Below are positions 48,138-60,570 of a stretch of DNA of 64,000 bases, piece by piece (position 1 is the first letter of the stretch; each line of letters opens with the position of its first letter). The notes beneath the pieces were generated by a model. It searched no databases and was not told the DNA's origin. It saw only the letters and a list, made by a program, of their open reading frames with translations. The DNA is from Ramazzottius varieornatus (taxonomy: Eukaryota > Tardigrada > Eutardigrada > Parachela > Ramazzottiidae): positions 699,839 to 763,838 of the forward strand of contig BDGG01000016.1 of the NCBI GenBank assembly GCA_001949185.1, read 5' to 3'. The position numbers and the translations under genes are program-made.

Positions 48138-51100
48138 ATGGATGTTGTCGTTATTCGCTACCATGTTCGGTACTTTGGTGTTATGAGCTTACATTCACCT
48201 AGAGGTACGTGCAAGGCAAAAAAGCGACAGAAAAAAGCCGTTGGACGAGTGAGGGACAATCGTCGGTGTTCGAAGCGAGGTCGTAAAAGGTTGTGGCACA
48301 AGGGAAAGCTAATATCCGTTTACGTGCTTTTTCTGCTCTTCACTGGCAACTTTTTCATCGCACCGCTGCACAAAGTGAGCAATCTCCCGAAAGGGCCTTT
48401 ACCTCACCTTCGCAGGTAACAGACTCAAACAAACAACAGACCAATCCTGTCAAAGAAACTCTCACTCCTCTCAAGCAATCTTCGACCCAGTTTCGTTCGC
48501 GCACGGGTTTGTTTTCGTCCGGCTACGCGGACCAAAGGTTCGCCGAAAATGTGCGCGAAGTCATCCGGGTAGAAGTGCAGCGGTAAGCAAGCGCATAGCT
48601 CAAAGAGAGCTTGATCGTGTGCTTCCGTCAGCTTCATGCAACTTCGCTTCTGTCGTGGATACTAAAGTAAACTTCAAAGTTCAAATGTCCAAGTGGAGCA
48701 GGTCAAATTCGGCTAACATAGATAAACCAATGAAACTTCACTTTGAAGTACTTGTATGCAAATCTCAGCTACCGATGATCGATAACACGATCTCACATCA
48801 GGCTTACACACGGCCTGGCTCTTCGAGTTCTTCGCCGAGCAGCCGGAGCAGGTTCCTCGAACGACAAAAAGCACTTCGAGACACCGTACAACTTTTACGG
48901 AATTTAAAATGCACAAAGTGGCGCCGAGACTGGTAACAGACGTTATACAACGTGTAGCTGGGACGACAAAAGCATTCCTTTTATGAATTCAATATTAGCA
49001 AAATGTTGAAGGTAATGGACCACGCCCAGGCAGTTTCACTGTGTATGGTAAACTGCCGAACACGTTTGGATGCCATTGACACTCATCTTTGAATAAGCTT
49101 CAAGTATTTTTATTGCGACAAATTACAACGCCAAACTACGGAAATCCCTGCTAAACGATTTGCCGTTGTAAACTGATCGCACAGCAGGCTCAATATTCCT
49201 CATCTCGCCCTCCCATCCATCTAACCCTTACTCCACTCACGACACACATACGATGAGCTATGCGCGAAGAAGAAAAATTCTTTAGATATTTTTGTAAAAT
49301 ACTCCGAATATTTGGGAAGCTGGCAAACAATCGTGGAACGAGTGGCACATCTCCCACAGTTATTGGCTGGAAACGTGCGCCACTTGAGGTAACTCATTCA
49401 AGGAGTGTTTGCCGCCCTCTCATTTCTCATTAAAGGACCGATATCCAAAAAATCTTCAAAATGTTTCGCGCTGTCCAAAATAAAGGTAACCCAGTTGAGT
49501 TGGCTTCTGTGTATCATCTTGGCGTTTCTCAGGTGTCAAAAGCCATGGCGATCGGGGCTTGATTACCCTTGCAATATTCTTCGCCTGAAGCCATTACCGT
49601 CCGCAACGCGACTCATGCACTTCTCAAACCTCTCACCTCTCGATAAAGGTATACGCGTACGACAAGGCGCGATCGCACTTTAAAATCAATACAACAAACT
49701 AGCAATATAATTCAATTGAGGAAACGACCGGTCGGTCGTTGGGGCCGGAAAACCTGTTGCGCTCACCCTAGTCATAACATATATCAATCTTGACGAGAAG
49801 CTGCTTGCTAGAAGTAGCTAAAGCAAACAGCTATTACACCTTTCCAAAGTGGATTTCTCACTCTCGACAAGCCTGTTTCATGTCACGACGATAAATTGTA
49901 AGCCGGATAAAGACGTCGTAAGATCTCGTACCGCCTAAGTTAAATAGCCAGCAGAACGTGTGTTCAAGAGACATGGCACATTTCACTCCAATTCACCTCA
50001 CTGTCAGGAAAAGATGGAAAAGTGAAAGAAATATGGCACCGAAGGTGTCAAGAAGTATGTTTAGACCACTCGAATATATAACAGCGCAGCGCCGCGCCAC
50101 GAACCTATTCACGCAAATTAATCTTCCATCTCGCTGAATGCGGTCGCCTACCAGGCAAATATGCCTCCAAGACCCAAGTACAAAGTACGTCATGGAGTCT
50201 TGAAAGAACAATATGGAATATTCGGCAGCATTCCTCGCTTCGGTGCTAACGCCCAATATTCTACGAGAATCTTTCCGAGATTTTCTACCAAGATCTAGAA
50301 CATATTCGGAAGCTCGGAAAACAAAATTAACAGGGCCGCCTTCCCAAGTGGCGCAAATTTTCAGTATTGTCAGCTGACAGCGTACGATACTTGGAAAGAC
50401 GATTTTGTCCAGTTTCTTCTTCCATGTGTTGCACATTTCCAGTGTGAATGGCTGAAAGCGTGCGCGGATTGGGCAAACAGTCTTTTTGAGCTCGTTTGCC
50501 GACCTTCCGTTTACTGCCGTGGATAAATTTCGAGACACCTAGAGTTTAGTTAAATTGGAACCGGCTTGAGACGGCCGGAAAACTTGGTGAGGTGAAAGGA
50601 AATCCTGGAAAATTTCGAACATTCTCCACCTGTTGCACGTGATGTTGGAAACTCTACGGTCATAAATTACAGAAAAGTGGATTGTGTCCTTCGAGTTGGA
50701 CAAGACGGAGCTGCGGTGCTGGCTAATTACCTGTCTTTCGTCAGACAGGTTAACAACACAATCTCCCAGGCCTTCACGTCGCAGGTTGTATAGTAAACAC
50801 AATTTTAAATTAGCCATCTGGTGTTTGTGTCTCAATCTTCTGCAAGGTAACAGCCTTGCAGCAGCAAGACCGCCACGTTCACCACATTGGCTACAAAAAG
50901 AACCTCGACGCCGGCAATTACCTTTTTATCCGCGCCGAAGAAGCACCGACCGGTTCTCTTCTTATCAACAACAAGCCAGACCATCGGAAATTACTGCGTC
51001 GCAGAACTTTCCTAGTCGAGCTACGACAATTTCTCCATTCAACGGTAGCTACAGTAAAATAATTAAACATAATTTTCTTTTAAGCTAAGCACTATTTTCA

Positions 51101-53696
51101 ATATCGTCCGTTCTTTTCTTCATAGGAATTTTACAGAGCGAAATGTTTGCCATTGAGAAAGTTGAGCAATTACGTAGCTTGAATGAATGATTGGCTAAGC
51201 GCAGCCAAGACGAGCATGATCAGGCAAGCTTTGATAATATGACTACGCAAAAGATCGGCACAATATCATAATTTTCACCTCAGAAAGCACAAGCTAATGG
51301 TTCGCCATGCCTGACGAGGATAAACTGTAATGGTCAGTCATGTGTCCCTTCTGTTTCATCCATTGGGTAATCGGCTTCCTACAGCGTGTAAAGTTAACAC
51401 AGCTCAGCCGGCCGATCGGGTCGATCGAGCGCAACCATCAACACTGCGCCGCTTTTCATCCATCCACAAACAAAATACCCAAACACGATCCACCACCAAC
51501 AAACTACAAATCTGCCACTGTTTATTTGCCCCATTCTTACAATCCCCCAAACCTATTCATCGCCGTTCCAAAACACGACGATAACCTCAACAGCTCAACC
51601 TTCAAGAAAAACCTTCCGGATTTTTTTATTACTTTTTCAATATTTCCCCACAACATTCTACAAATTTTCCCGCCCGCGGAAAACTAAGCTACAGACTCTG
51701 CGGAAAGGCTTTGCGTTGAAATTCACTCACTTCGCCCACGCGCGGTTTGTCCACACCGGACAGAACAGAACGCATATCCGCGTTACGGAAGTTCAGTCAA
51801 AATATATTGATTTTATTTTACGTTTTACTGGACATACGTTTTTTGCCTCTGCCTCCACCACCACCGCCGCCATTTCCTCCTCCTCCAGCGCCGCCGCCGC
51901 TTCCATGCGAGCCCATCTCATCCTGCATGTGCGGTATGGGTCCACTGGTCAAATCCATTTGAACCATTGGTGTGGAGTTCTTGCCGGGTTGTATGCAACA
52001 GGTGGTCGTCACTGCAAAACTAACAAACGCGAAAAATAAGCCACGCGTCCACAAAAGTCAACTGGGCGTGACAAATAAGCAAAAGGCTCTTTGGATATGG
52101 GCTAGTAAGGCCAAACAGTGCTATACTACACTAGAGTCCCGACGAAACTTTCATCCTTGGACAAACACACCGGTAAAGCTTCACTAATCAAGGAGCGAGG
52201 GCCAAGACGATCGCTATGGCTCGTCAGACACTTCGGCAATGAAGAGTTTAAAATTGCTCGGCCGAAAGGAAGGAAAGACTCTAGCAGAGAATATAGAGCG
52301 TTGCAACGGACCACTAGTTCCGTGCAGGCAGGTACAGTAAAAATTCTGCGTACTTTACCTACTCGAGCTGAGCTGATCGCCTTGTCAACGTTCAACCAAC
52401 TCACCTTCGACTCTTCGTGTACCGTACTTACGTGGCTGCAGGGCTGGCTGTACCTACAAAGACAAACCAGGCGGTGTCACTTGGCGTTACGCTGCCAGAT
52501 TGGGCGGGGATGAATTTTACAGGTTGACGAAGTATCAGTTCACTGCGCTAGCTGTGCACTTTTAACTTGCAGCGTCTCGTCGTACCTGTACGAGTGGGCT
52601 TACCGGTACCGTGCGGGTATCATCACCAGAGTGTCTTCTTCTACTTCTTCGTGTAGCGACTTTGCTCGCGCTGCCGTGCTTGGCTTGACCTGTAATGATA
52701 GCAGAGAAGACATTCATTCTATTGATCTTGAAAACCCTTGCATGCGTAACGAATGATACGAAAACACGCAAAAACTGCACTTTTATTCGCAGATGCTCCT
52801 CACGAAGATCTGGCCTCGCCCCCAGCAGCACATCCCACGAACTTGGCTCCCGTTTTGACGTTTTAGAAATACAGCAAAATAACGAAATTCGTATGGTGCT
52901 CCTGTTTTGACAATTCGCATCTAACTTTACAGTGAAACCATCAGTTTAGTTTGCCATGGGCGAGCTTCGTCAATAGGCAGATGTTTGTACTTCCCACAGC
53001 TCACCAGACCTGCCAGTTATCGTGGAATTTCTCTACAGAATTTACTGGTTTTCGAACTTTGCCGCTGCTGGTTTTTTTTCGTAATAGCAAAATCGACTGC
53101 TGATTCTAGTGAAAAAGTACCGCCCGTAATACTGCCACGCAATTCCGTGCTTTCTGGTGTCCTGGTACAAGGTTTGAACTTCACATAAGGAAGAGATTCA
53201 TCACATCAAAACGAGTTTTACAAACGAGCAACCGAGTACAAGGCCACTGGACGTACACTGTCTGAATTGGAGATGATCCACCTCCTCCATAATTATCCGC
53301 TTGAGCTTTGAGCTCAGCGCTCGTTCTCAAGGCAAGACCAACTACACTTCTTACAAAGTACAGCCAGGTAGTCTAGTCATCGAGCACAATAAGAGCTTCT
53401 ATGTCCAAATCGACGTGCGTTCCTACTGGTACAGAATAGCCTCTCACATAAAAGGTTACAAAGTTCGCATCAGAATCCACCTTCGAGGAAAAGAAAAGGA
53501 GTCTCCTACCGACTATCAATATAACGCGTGGTCACAATCAAAAGAATGTTTCAATTCTTCAGATCCACTTTGTGCCCTCAGTCGTATCGTAAAATGGAAA
53601 TATCCGATTCTATTGACCCATCAGACAAAGACAAGACAACACTTCGCCTACAGCCATCATAACTGTGTGGTATATGCCGGACGATGGTCAAGCTGA
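48138..53696 (+). CDS. Candidate TNF-superfamily ligand (Eiger/EDA-like), type II membrane protein
   Basis: The five exons are 48138-48374, 48416-48582, 52228-52331, 52462-52522 and 53318-53696. All use GT-AG and agree in phase (0, 2, 1, 2), giving 315 residues. The N-terminus is strongly basic (KAKKRQKK, SKRGRKRLWHKGK), followed by one hydrophobic segment near residues 58-76 (LISVYVLFLLFTGNFFIA). This is type II topology, expected of TNF ligands. The extracellular stalk has a basic stretch (ARPKGRKD) that could be a protease site. The C-terminal 145 residues follow the TNF fold's motif order: GVTWRY, YKVQPGSLVIEHNKSFYVQI, a two-cysteine segment (ECFNSSDPLC), ILLTHQ, and a final HHNCVVYAGRW. 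Such ligands bind TNF receptors to drive JNK or NF-kB signalling. The match is by eye and divergent. The first intron is only 41 bp. The 3.6-kb second intron contains MITEs. Confidence 0.55.
49313..49420. repeat. Palindromic MITE copy 21
   Basis: Left TGGGAAGCTGGCAAACAA, arms CGAGTGGCACATC and ACGTGCGCCACTTGAGG, right TGTTTGCCGCCCTC. It lies in the long intron of the TNF-like gene. Confidence 0.8.
50306..50508. repeat. Palindromic MITE copy 22, compound (two cores)
   Basis: One outer frame (GGAAGCTCGGAAAACAAA ... GAGCTCGTTTGCCGACCTTCC) contains two core palindromes: CCCAAGTGGCGCAAAT ... CGATACTTGG, and CCATGTGTTGCACATT ... GCGTGCGCGGATTGG. This suggests a tandem or nested insertion. Confidence 0.7.
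51818..52011 (-). CDS. Candidate 3' exon encoding a Gly-rich tail (antisense to the TNF-like intron)
   Basis: On the minus strand an acceptor (TTTTGCAG) opens a frame of 64 residues to a TAA. It reads TTTCCIQPGKNSTPMVQMDL, then GPIPHMQDEMGSHGSG, a run of Gly with single Ala and Asn, and GRGKKRMSSKT. There is no ATG-initiated signal peptide. The apparent hydrophobic start lies before the acceptor and begins with TTG. I cannot link upstream exons in matching phase, so this may be chance coding in GGN repeats. Confidence 0.25.
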
Positions 53697-56600
53697 CACT
53701 GAATGACACTCTAAAGTTTCCCATGAAGGCATTCTTCACTTCCTTGTTCGCCCATCTTTGGACTAATGCTCAACACATCTACGAAGAATTCTCGATATTG
53801 TACAATAGAAGATGAGTGTATAGATTTGTCTCGATTGCCTTCGCATCGATGGTCCATTTCGACCATTTTGGCAACCAGAGGCAGATATACTCCTGTCAGA
53901 CCTGGGAGCTCTTCTTGGCCGGAGGGCTTTAAACTTTAATTGCACATGTCGCCCTCCTGCGATATCGCTAAATTGCATGTGATTCTCACCGCTTCACTTC
54001 TCAATCGACTTCATACCTTCAGGCTCTGAGCAATTTGCGAGCAGCACAAAAATGAGAATTCGAAAGGCGATATAAACTTCAGTTCAACGGAGATGGAAAG
54101 AAATTCACTTCGGACAACTTCACTTCACCAAACTGGCGCATGACCTCATCGCGGAGCTTTGACGTCCGGCGTCGGAAGAACTTCCTTAGAAAAATCAGTT
54201 TCCGAGGGGAAGCATTCTGTATTTTCCCTGAACACAGTCGAGCGGAAATAAAACTGGGAAAATGTTTCTTCAAGGTGTTATATTGCTTGCAGTGGAAAAG
54301 AATTTCTCTACCGGGTGCGCACGTTTAGAAGCATACCACTTCGACATATTTGCCTTGTTCCTATCTACAAGTTTCTCAGCAAAGTACAACAAGAGCCTAT
54401 GCTCGATAAAACTTCAAGGTGGCAATTAGTAAGAGCAATTTCGCACCCAAAGACCGACACGAGAATACGACTAACATGCAAATCTCGGTGTAATGACTGC
54501 GCGGGAACGCCCTTACTCGCCCCCTTCAAGGCTTCCTCTGATCCAGTGAAAAGTCCAAAAAATCCGTAGCCTCTAATTAACCTTAAACCGTCTCGACTTT
54601 TGCACTCGATTTCACTTGACTCGAAACTTCGAGCGCGAATATTGGTGAGGACTTTGCCTTTCTACTACTGCACTTCATCGCATCAGCATTCAAGAAACGT
54701 TCTTTCACGGAAGGGCGTTTCCCTTGCGTAAATCACGTCAACGTCGTCGGGCAATAGAGTCATGAGAACACTGGCTATAATCACGTGTAATAAAACAAAG
54801 GCATCATATTCGATTAGTAACGAGTAGCTTTGATCGTGAGAGAGATTTTCAAATACGTTAATAACGTTACTGCGTCTGTTTTGATGTGTCTGTTCGGACA
54901 AGTTTGTCTCAAAGCTCTCCGCCTTTTGAGCATGTTATTCTTTTGCGCACCTCCCATTATCCGCTTTGGCCATTACAAAATATGGGCTATAAAAGTTTTG
55001 CCGTGGATGTTGGTAACAACATAACAAGCCAATTGCCGGACAAAGTACTGGTAATGTTTCATCGACAATCACCCAGATCGTTATTATATTGACCACGCGT
55101 TGTCCTGCATCGCTAATGTGGTATCCTCGACCAGACAGCGCAGACATGTCTGGAAACCACTCCGTGTTCAAGCCGTTGATCACAACTCCCCGGAAGACCG
55201 GGAGCCACCGCTAGCACGTAAAAGGATTGATCACCCTGGGATTACCTTCAAGCCTTGGGATGAAATTTTAAATTTTCTGAATCGGAAGATCCGATCTGGA
55301 TCTTCGACCCAATGACTTTGTTTCCGGGTTATGATCGATAGCCTCACAGGATGCATGGAACGAAAGAAGATTTGCTTTCTGAAATCTCAACAAAATTCCA
55401 CCTTGCAAGTCCCTTCACTCAACCGTACAGCTCCTCGCTGATTCAAACTTGAAGTCAACGAAAGTTTCACTTCGAGACTCGTCGAGATCTCTTCATCCCA
55501 CATTTCAGTATTTCAATCAAAATACGTACTTCATATTCTGAAGTTGTTAGGGGCCCATCCCTCTCATTATGCAGTGTAATCAAAAGTTCGCAGACGTCAT
55601 CAAAAGCGCCGATGTTTGCTGTTTGATCCAAATGAGCTAAACCTACTGTAAGTAATAACAATCTGTGTAATGCATATTTCGGGTATCAAAATTTAGCCAT
55701 TTGACATATCATCGAAGCAAACCAACCACAGGAGGCATTATTCATTTAGGTGATATCCGAATGAAAGTCTGATGTGAAGTCAGACCTTGAGAAACTGTCC
55801 CTCCAATTTCCTGTTACCACGAAGCTAAACACCACCATCGTCTGGCCTGACTTCCCTTTCTTCTCCCTTATGCCTTACAGGCAAACACCCATAAAGATGG
55901 CCCACGAAGACAATCATGCAAGACAAGTTAACTTCCCGTAATCACTTTTAAAGTGTTTCCTAACTGCTCCATTGCTGCCGCGACTGTCTTCAGCAGTTAC
56001 CGCACCTTCTCCGTTCCTATGAGAAATTTTAAAATAGAGCAGAAGATCCCGATGATAATCACAGGCTGGCGGCATCCATGCCGTTCATTCATAATACACA
56101 CACCGGTCACCGGATATGCAAAATTGTTGAACTGACCACCCCATAAACGACTAACCCACATCCGAAACCATCACAGCTACCTGCCCAACCATGTTTGTTA
56201 CCCTGAGAACCATTCATAGAACTCGAGTGAGACCGTTGGTCGAAGATACCCATATCGATCTTATGACATCTTCCCCACTCATTCTAAGATACGTTACTGT
56301 AACAAAGCCTGCCCTAGAATATTCATGCCGCCCACCGTACCATATCCATCACGTAAAACTTCGAAGGAGAAGGAGAAGAACCCACAGAGTCTTGATGCGA
56401 AGCCCCGGTCATCTCACGGTTGTCTCCTGACGAAGCGCTTTACTGAACAGGGAATAAAGCCCGTCGTACGTTGCAGTTGCAAAATCCCCATCTTGTCCTT
56501 CTCAAGGGCGACGCGATTATGAACCCACCGTAGGAGGCCCGAAAAGATGAACACGACATTAGGGAACGCTGGTTTACCTACGTGAACTTACAGAAAGTTA

Positions 56601-57023
56601 AGACTTCATCATTCCCGAAACCCCTGGGTTCGTGAAGATGATAGCACTGTGCCGGAGGGTTGGAGGAAACCATCTGGGAAGTTCTGGACTTCGGAGAGAG
56701 CATAGCCAACGGGAATTGCGGGATGCGAGCAGAGAGATTTCAAGTGAGAAATAGCAGACCGGAAGTTGCGCTTGACGCTCGTTGACGGATCCGCTGCTTG
56801 TTGATCGTTTCAGTCATTGGAAGCGGAACGGACGTTTCGCAATAGGTGCAAGAATACAGCGGGATACCTTGATTATTGATCAGACTACATTCCGCAACGG
56901 AAATTTCAATACTTGGAAAATTTTCTTCTAGCTTTTCCTCCTCCATCTTCCGCACTTCTCCGGCTGTGAGAAGACTTCGGAATATCGTCAAACTCACTTA
57001 TAGCACTTGGATTGTCTATCATC
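53697..57023. other. Intergenic region before PPAN
   Basis: No exon with homology was found. A minus-strand frame at 56740-56964 (MEEEKLEENFPSIEISVAEC, with YSCTYCE) could be the first exon of a divergent gene sharing the PPAN promoter. It has no supporting splice partner. Confidence 0.4.
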
Positions 57024-59987
57024 ATGGCGCGGAAACGAAAGGTAAAAATCAGCTGGCGTTCAGTGGAAGTTTGAAGTCAGCTGGTGGATCTGCGTCAATC
57101 CTGATTCTTGAACCTTGTTTCCAGGGACGATCGCAAGTTGCCGCAAAGGCGAAATCCGCCACAGAACCGGAAGAGCTCAGCCGAGCCCCTCATACTTTCG
57201 TCATCAAAAGAGGCTCTGTGGGAAGGAGCGTTAATAACTTGCTGACCGACGTGAGGAAAGTCATGGAGCCGTACACTGCGTCTCAGCTGAAGGTAGATCC
57301 GTGCTGTGTATGACGTCTATCGTGCACATCTCTTACCGTTACCGCTAAACGTTGCTCGTGACGTCATGCGTCCCTGCACATTATGACCTGAAAAATCGTT
57401 ACAATAACAGTTCGACATTGTCACTGCGGCATTCGCTTGTTCTGATCTTGTGCTCATTCCTTTTCTGTTCTAGGTTGGTAAGAAGAATGTAATGAAGGAT
57501 TTCGTCTCGGTTGCCGGACCACTTCACGTTTCCCACATGATGGCTTTCAGTAAGTCGGAAAAGTCGCCGTTCCTTCGCATCATCAGAATTCCTCGAGGTC
57601 CGACTTTGACCTTCCGGATTGACAAGTTCAGCCTGATGCGAGACGTCGTATCGTCTCTGAAGAAGCCACAGAACCATCCGAAGCAGTATGATAATCCACC
57701 GTTACTTGTGCTAAACAACTTCAGCACAGAGAAGATGGAGACCAAGCTGACAACGGCCGTCCTTCAAAGCATGTTTCCCAGCCTGAATGTGACCAAGGTA
57801 TATTCCGCTGAGCCTTTTGCAATACTGCCCATATTTCATACTAGTGAGGCCTTGTTTTGGTAGATCAAACTGAACCAGGTTCGCCGATGCGTCTTGTTCA
57901 ATTACGACCCGGAAACTGAGCTAATAGAATTCCGTCATTAGTAAGACATCCTGAAATATCCATTCAAAAGAATTCGTTTGGCAGTGCCGTGTGTAACCTG
58001 AATGTGGAAGAATGTTCCATGCTATCTTTTTTTGTAGCAATGTGCGGGCAGTTCCCCACGGAGTTTCACGGACAGTAAGGAAGATTGTGAAGGGAAAAAT
58101 TCCCGACATGAGTCGACATCAGGATATTGCCGACTTCCTCAGCAAGTAAGTACATAAACCGAAAATAAATCTGTTGAGGGTTTTTCCATTGAAGCTTCAA
58201 GTGTTCTAAGCCTCGTGAACGTCTTACGAATGATTTTCGATCTGTAGAGGTGTAGATGCAGCTGAAAGTGAAGGGGAAGACAACGATCCGGACAACAGGG
58301 TAGCTTTGCCACAAGACATCAGCACTCGAGGGAACATGGCGAACCAGCTAAGTTCCATTCGCTTGACGGAGCTGGGTCCGCGCATGACTTTGGAGCTGAT
58401 CAAAATTGAAGAAGACATCTCTACGGGAGAAGTCTTGTACCACAAGTTTATCCATAAGACCGAGGAAGAGATTAAGAACGCACGAGCAGCCAGGCTTCTG
58501 CGACAGTAAGTTTTCGAAGCAGGAACTGGAACCTTGGCTAACAGACTTGACAAGATCGCTTTTCGAAGTGGCGCCCACTATGAGCCAATAACCTCGAAAA
58601 AGTGCGCAACTTGGGAACACAGTAGTTTGTCGAGTTTTCTCCAGACTCCCAGTTATAAAAGATGAAAGTGTCAGAAAATTAATTTTTATGCAGAATTTAG
58701 TAACGAATGGAGAGGGTAGCAAACTAATACGTAAGTTGTAAGTTATCAGCTCGATTCAGCAAAGTTGACACTGTTTTTCTAAAAAATCAATTCTTCCTCA
58801 CCTACCTCGCTTATGCACCAAAACGACGCTCAAACTAATGAGCAAACTCCTTGTACGATATGAGCACAAAAAAGCTGTATACGACAAACGGTTAAAAAAA
58901 TATGAGATCAAGCATAACGCGCACTTTCCTGAAACCTGTGAAAACATGCGCGCCAAATGACCGGGGCAAAAGGTTTTTCCCAGAAGAAAAATTAAGATCT
59001 TTCAAGGCTTAGCTTTGTTTCTCAAACGACTGATGCCAAACTGGAGCCCACTAAACTAGCTCCAAGAATCATGCTTTGAGAGCTTCTTTCATGCTAGAGA
59101 CTTGGAGCTGGAAAATTCTCAACGAAATCACAAGCAGAATCTCATTACGCGTTTCAGCACCAAGTTTTAAAAATGAGTTTGCCAGACAGATTTTCATTGA
59201 AACAGGTTGAAAGCGAGTCTGTTACACGCAGAATAAGTTGGAAAACGAAGAACCAAGTGAAATTTAATGAATACCGAAGACTTGCGTTTTTTGAGGGGTG
59301 AAGTGTGAACGACAGGGTCAACTTTGCTGAATGGGGCTGTAGATTGCTTTTATTTTTTCCAGGACGAGGAAAGCTGACTTGAGTAGACAACAAGAGCGTA
59401 ACGTCGAAAGGAAGAACGAAGTGGCTGAAGAACATCGTGAGAAAGTCCGTCAGGGTATCAAGCGCAAGTTCGGCGAAGCTACGCAAGTAGTTGAAGAAGA
59501 CAAGGACGATGAGTACGATGACGGATACGTCGAGAAGGAATACCCATCCGATGACGACGACGAAGCCTGGTACGAAGAGGAAGTGGGTGAGAAGCCTGAA
59601 GAAGGCATGCTGGGCAACCCGAACAGATCGGGCTTCCGACGAGGCGGGAGAGGTGGACGTGGAAGAGGCTTCGGACGTGGAAGAAGCTTTGGACGAGGAG
59701 GTCGGCCTCGCGGAGGTGGCAGTGTCAGGTTCGACGGTGGTTCGAGAGACGAAGGAGGTGGCGGGTATCGCGGCAGGTCGAGCGACAGAGAAAGCTCGCG
59801 TGGACGTGATGGCTTCCGTGGAAGTTCCCGTGGGGGCGGAGGTTTTCGCGGCAGTTATCGTGGTGGTGGCAGAGGGTCTCGAGGAGGTGACTCTGGACGG
59901 TCAAGGGGAGGGGATCGAGGTGGACGAGTTGGTGGAAGACCGTTCAATAAAGCTATCGCTTTCCGCAGAAAATCGTCGTCACGTTGA
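57024..59987 (+). CDS. PPAN: Peter Pan homologue, Brix-domain ribosome biogenesis factor, with RGG-rich tail
   Basis: Nucleolar factor for 60S ribosomal subunit maturation (yeast Ssf1/Ssf2 family). The seven exons are 57024-57041 (MARKRK), 57125-57292, 57474-57797, 57864-57940, 58038-58145, 58248-58505 and 59363-59987, all GT-AG and in phase, giving about 525 residues. Family landmarks are PHTFVIKRGSVGRSVNNLL, DFVSVAGPLHVSHMMAFS, PRGPTLTFRIDKFSLMRDV, NVRAVPHGVSRTVRKIVKGK, the sigma70-like RLTELGPRMTLELIKIEE, and HKTEEEI. The last exon continues with an acidic stretch (YPSDDDDEAWYEEE) and then a C-terminus of about 110 residues of RGG/RGR repeats ending KSSSR. Known PPAN proteins end in Lys/Arg-rich tails. 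An RGG box this long is unusual and suggests extra RNA binding or arginine methylation. Intron 6 (857 bp) holds a MITE. Confidence 0.94.
58532..58652. repeat. Palindromic MITE copy 23
   Basis: ACTTGACAAGATCGCTTTTCG leads into the arm GAAGTGGCGCCC. The other arm is AAGTGCGCAACTTGGG, and the right end is ACTCCCA. It lies in PPAN intron 6. Confidence 0.75.
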
Positions 59988-60182
59988 TGACCTTTTTCAA
60001 CATCTAATCAATGACTGTACCTGGCCCGTTTATCAGTCCAAATTTTCTTCGAGTTTCATTGATGTTAGACTTTCTTATCATAAAGGGAGGAAGATGCGTT
60101 GGTTTATTGAGTTTGTTTTTAACTTCATTTTCTGAGATCAATCCTGAGCACTGTAGTGCTGCTGAACCGCGCGTCCATCTGA

Positions 60183-60348
60183 CGAGGGGACTGGCACTGT
60201 CCTCCCGTCTTGATTCAGAAACTGAGACGGTAGCAAGGTAGAGGAGAGTTTTCTCCATCGACTGAGACAGGCGGAATCGGCGGAAGAAAATCCTGGAAGA
60301 CACAGCAGCAAGCGGAAGTGACGTCAGAATCTGGGCGGTACATGGCTG
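60183..60348 (+). repeat. Left terminal inverted repeat of the Tigger-like element
   Basis: Pairs with 62363-62528. The inner boundary is GCGGTACATGGCTG. Confidence 0.9.
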
Positions 60349-60570
60349 GTTTATCAGACCGTTTCGATCTGTAACAAAATTTAAGGCAAAAGTATCAAGG
60401 AAGATAAGTTTTACAGAAGTGATATCTTTCGTAAAAGTGATGGAAGCACAAAGGAGCAAAAACACCAACCGCACTTGAGAAGCAGAGAGCGCTTACAATT
60501 ATCACGATCACAATGGCCAGTAATTCCGTCAAAACAGTGTTCGGTAGGGATCACATACGTGAAGGACTTG

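Noticed and set aside
50856-51062. Plus-strand frame (DRHVHHIGYKKNLDAGNYLF) considered as an extra TNF-like exon
   Set aside because: Its reading phase does not fit between exons 2 and 3, which join perfectly without it. It may still be an alternative or unrelated exon.
51818-52054. Secreted Gly-rich peptide with a signal sequence on the minus strand
   Set aside because: The apparent start is TTG directly after an in-frame stop, and the hydrophobic part lies upstream of a good acceptor, so no signal peptide can be claimed.
53318-53696. p53/p63-family DNA-binding domain
   Set aside because: A few spaced residues resemble it, but the zinc-binding Cys/His set and the CNSSCMGGMNRRP signature are missing. 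The TNF motif order fits better and agrees with the type II N-terminus.
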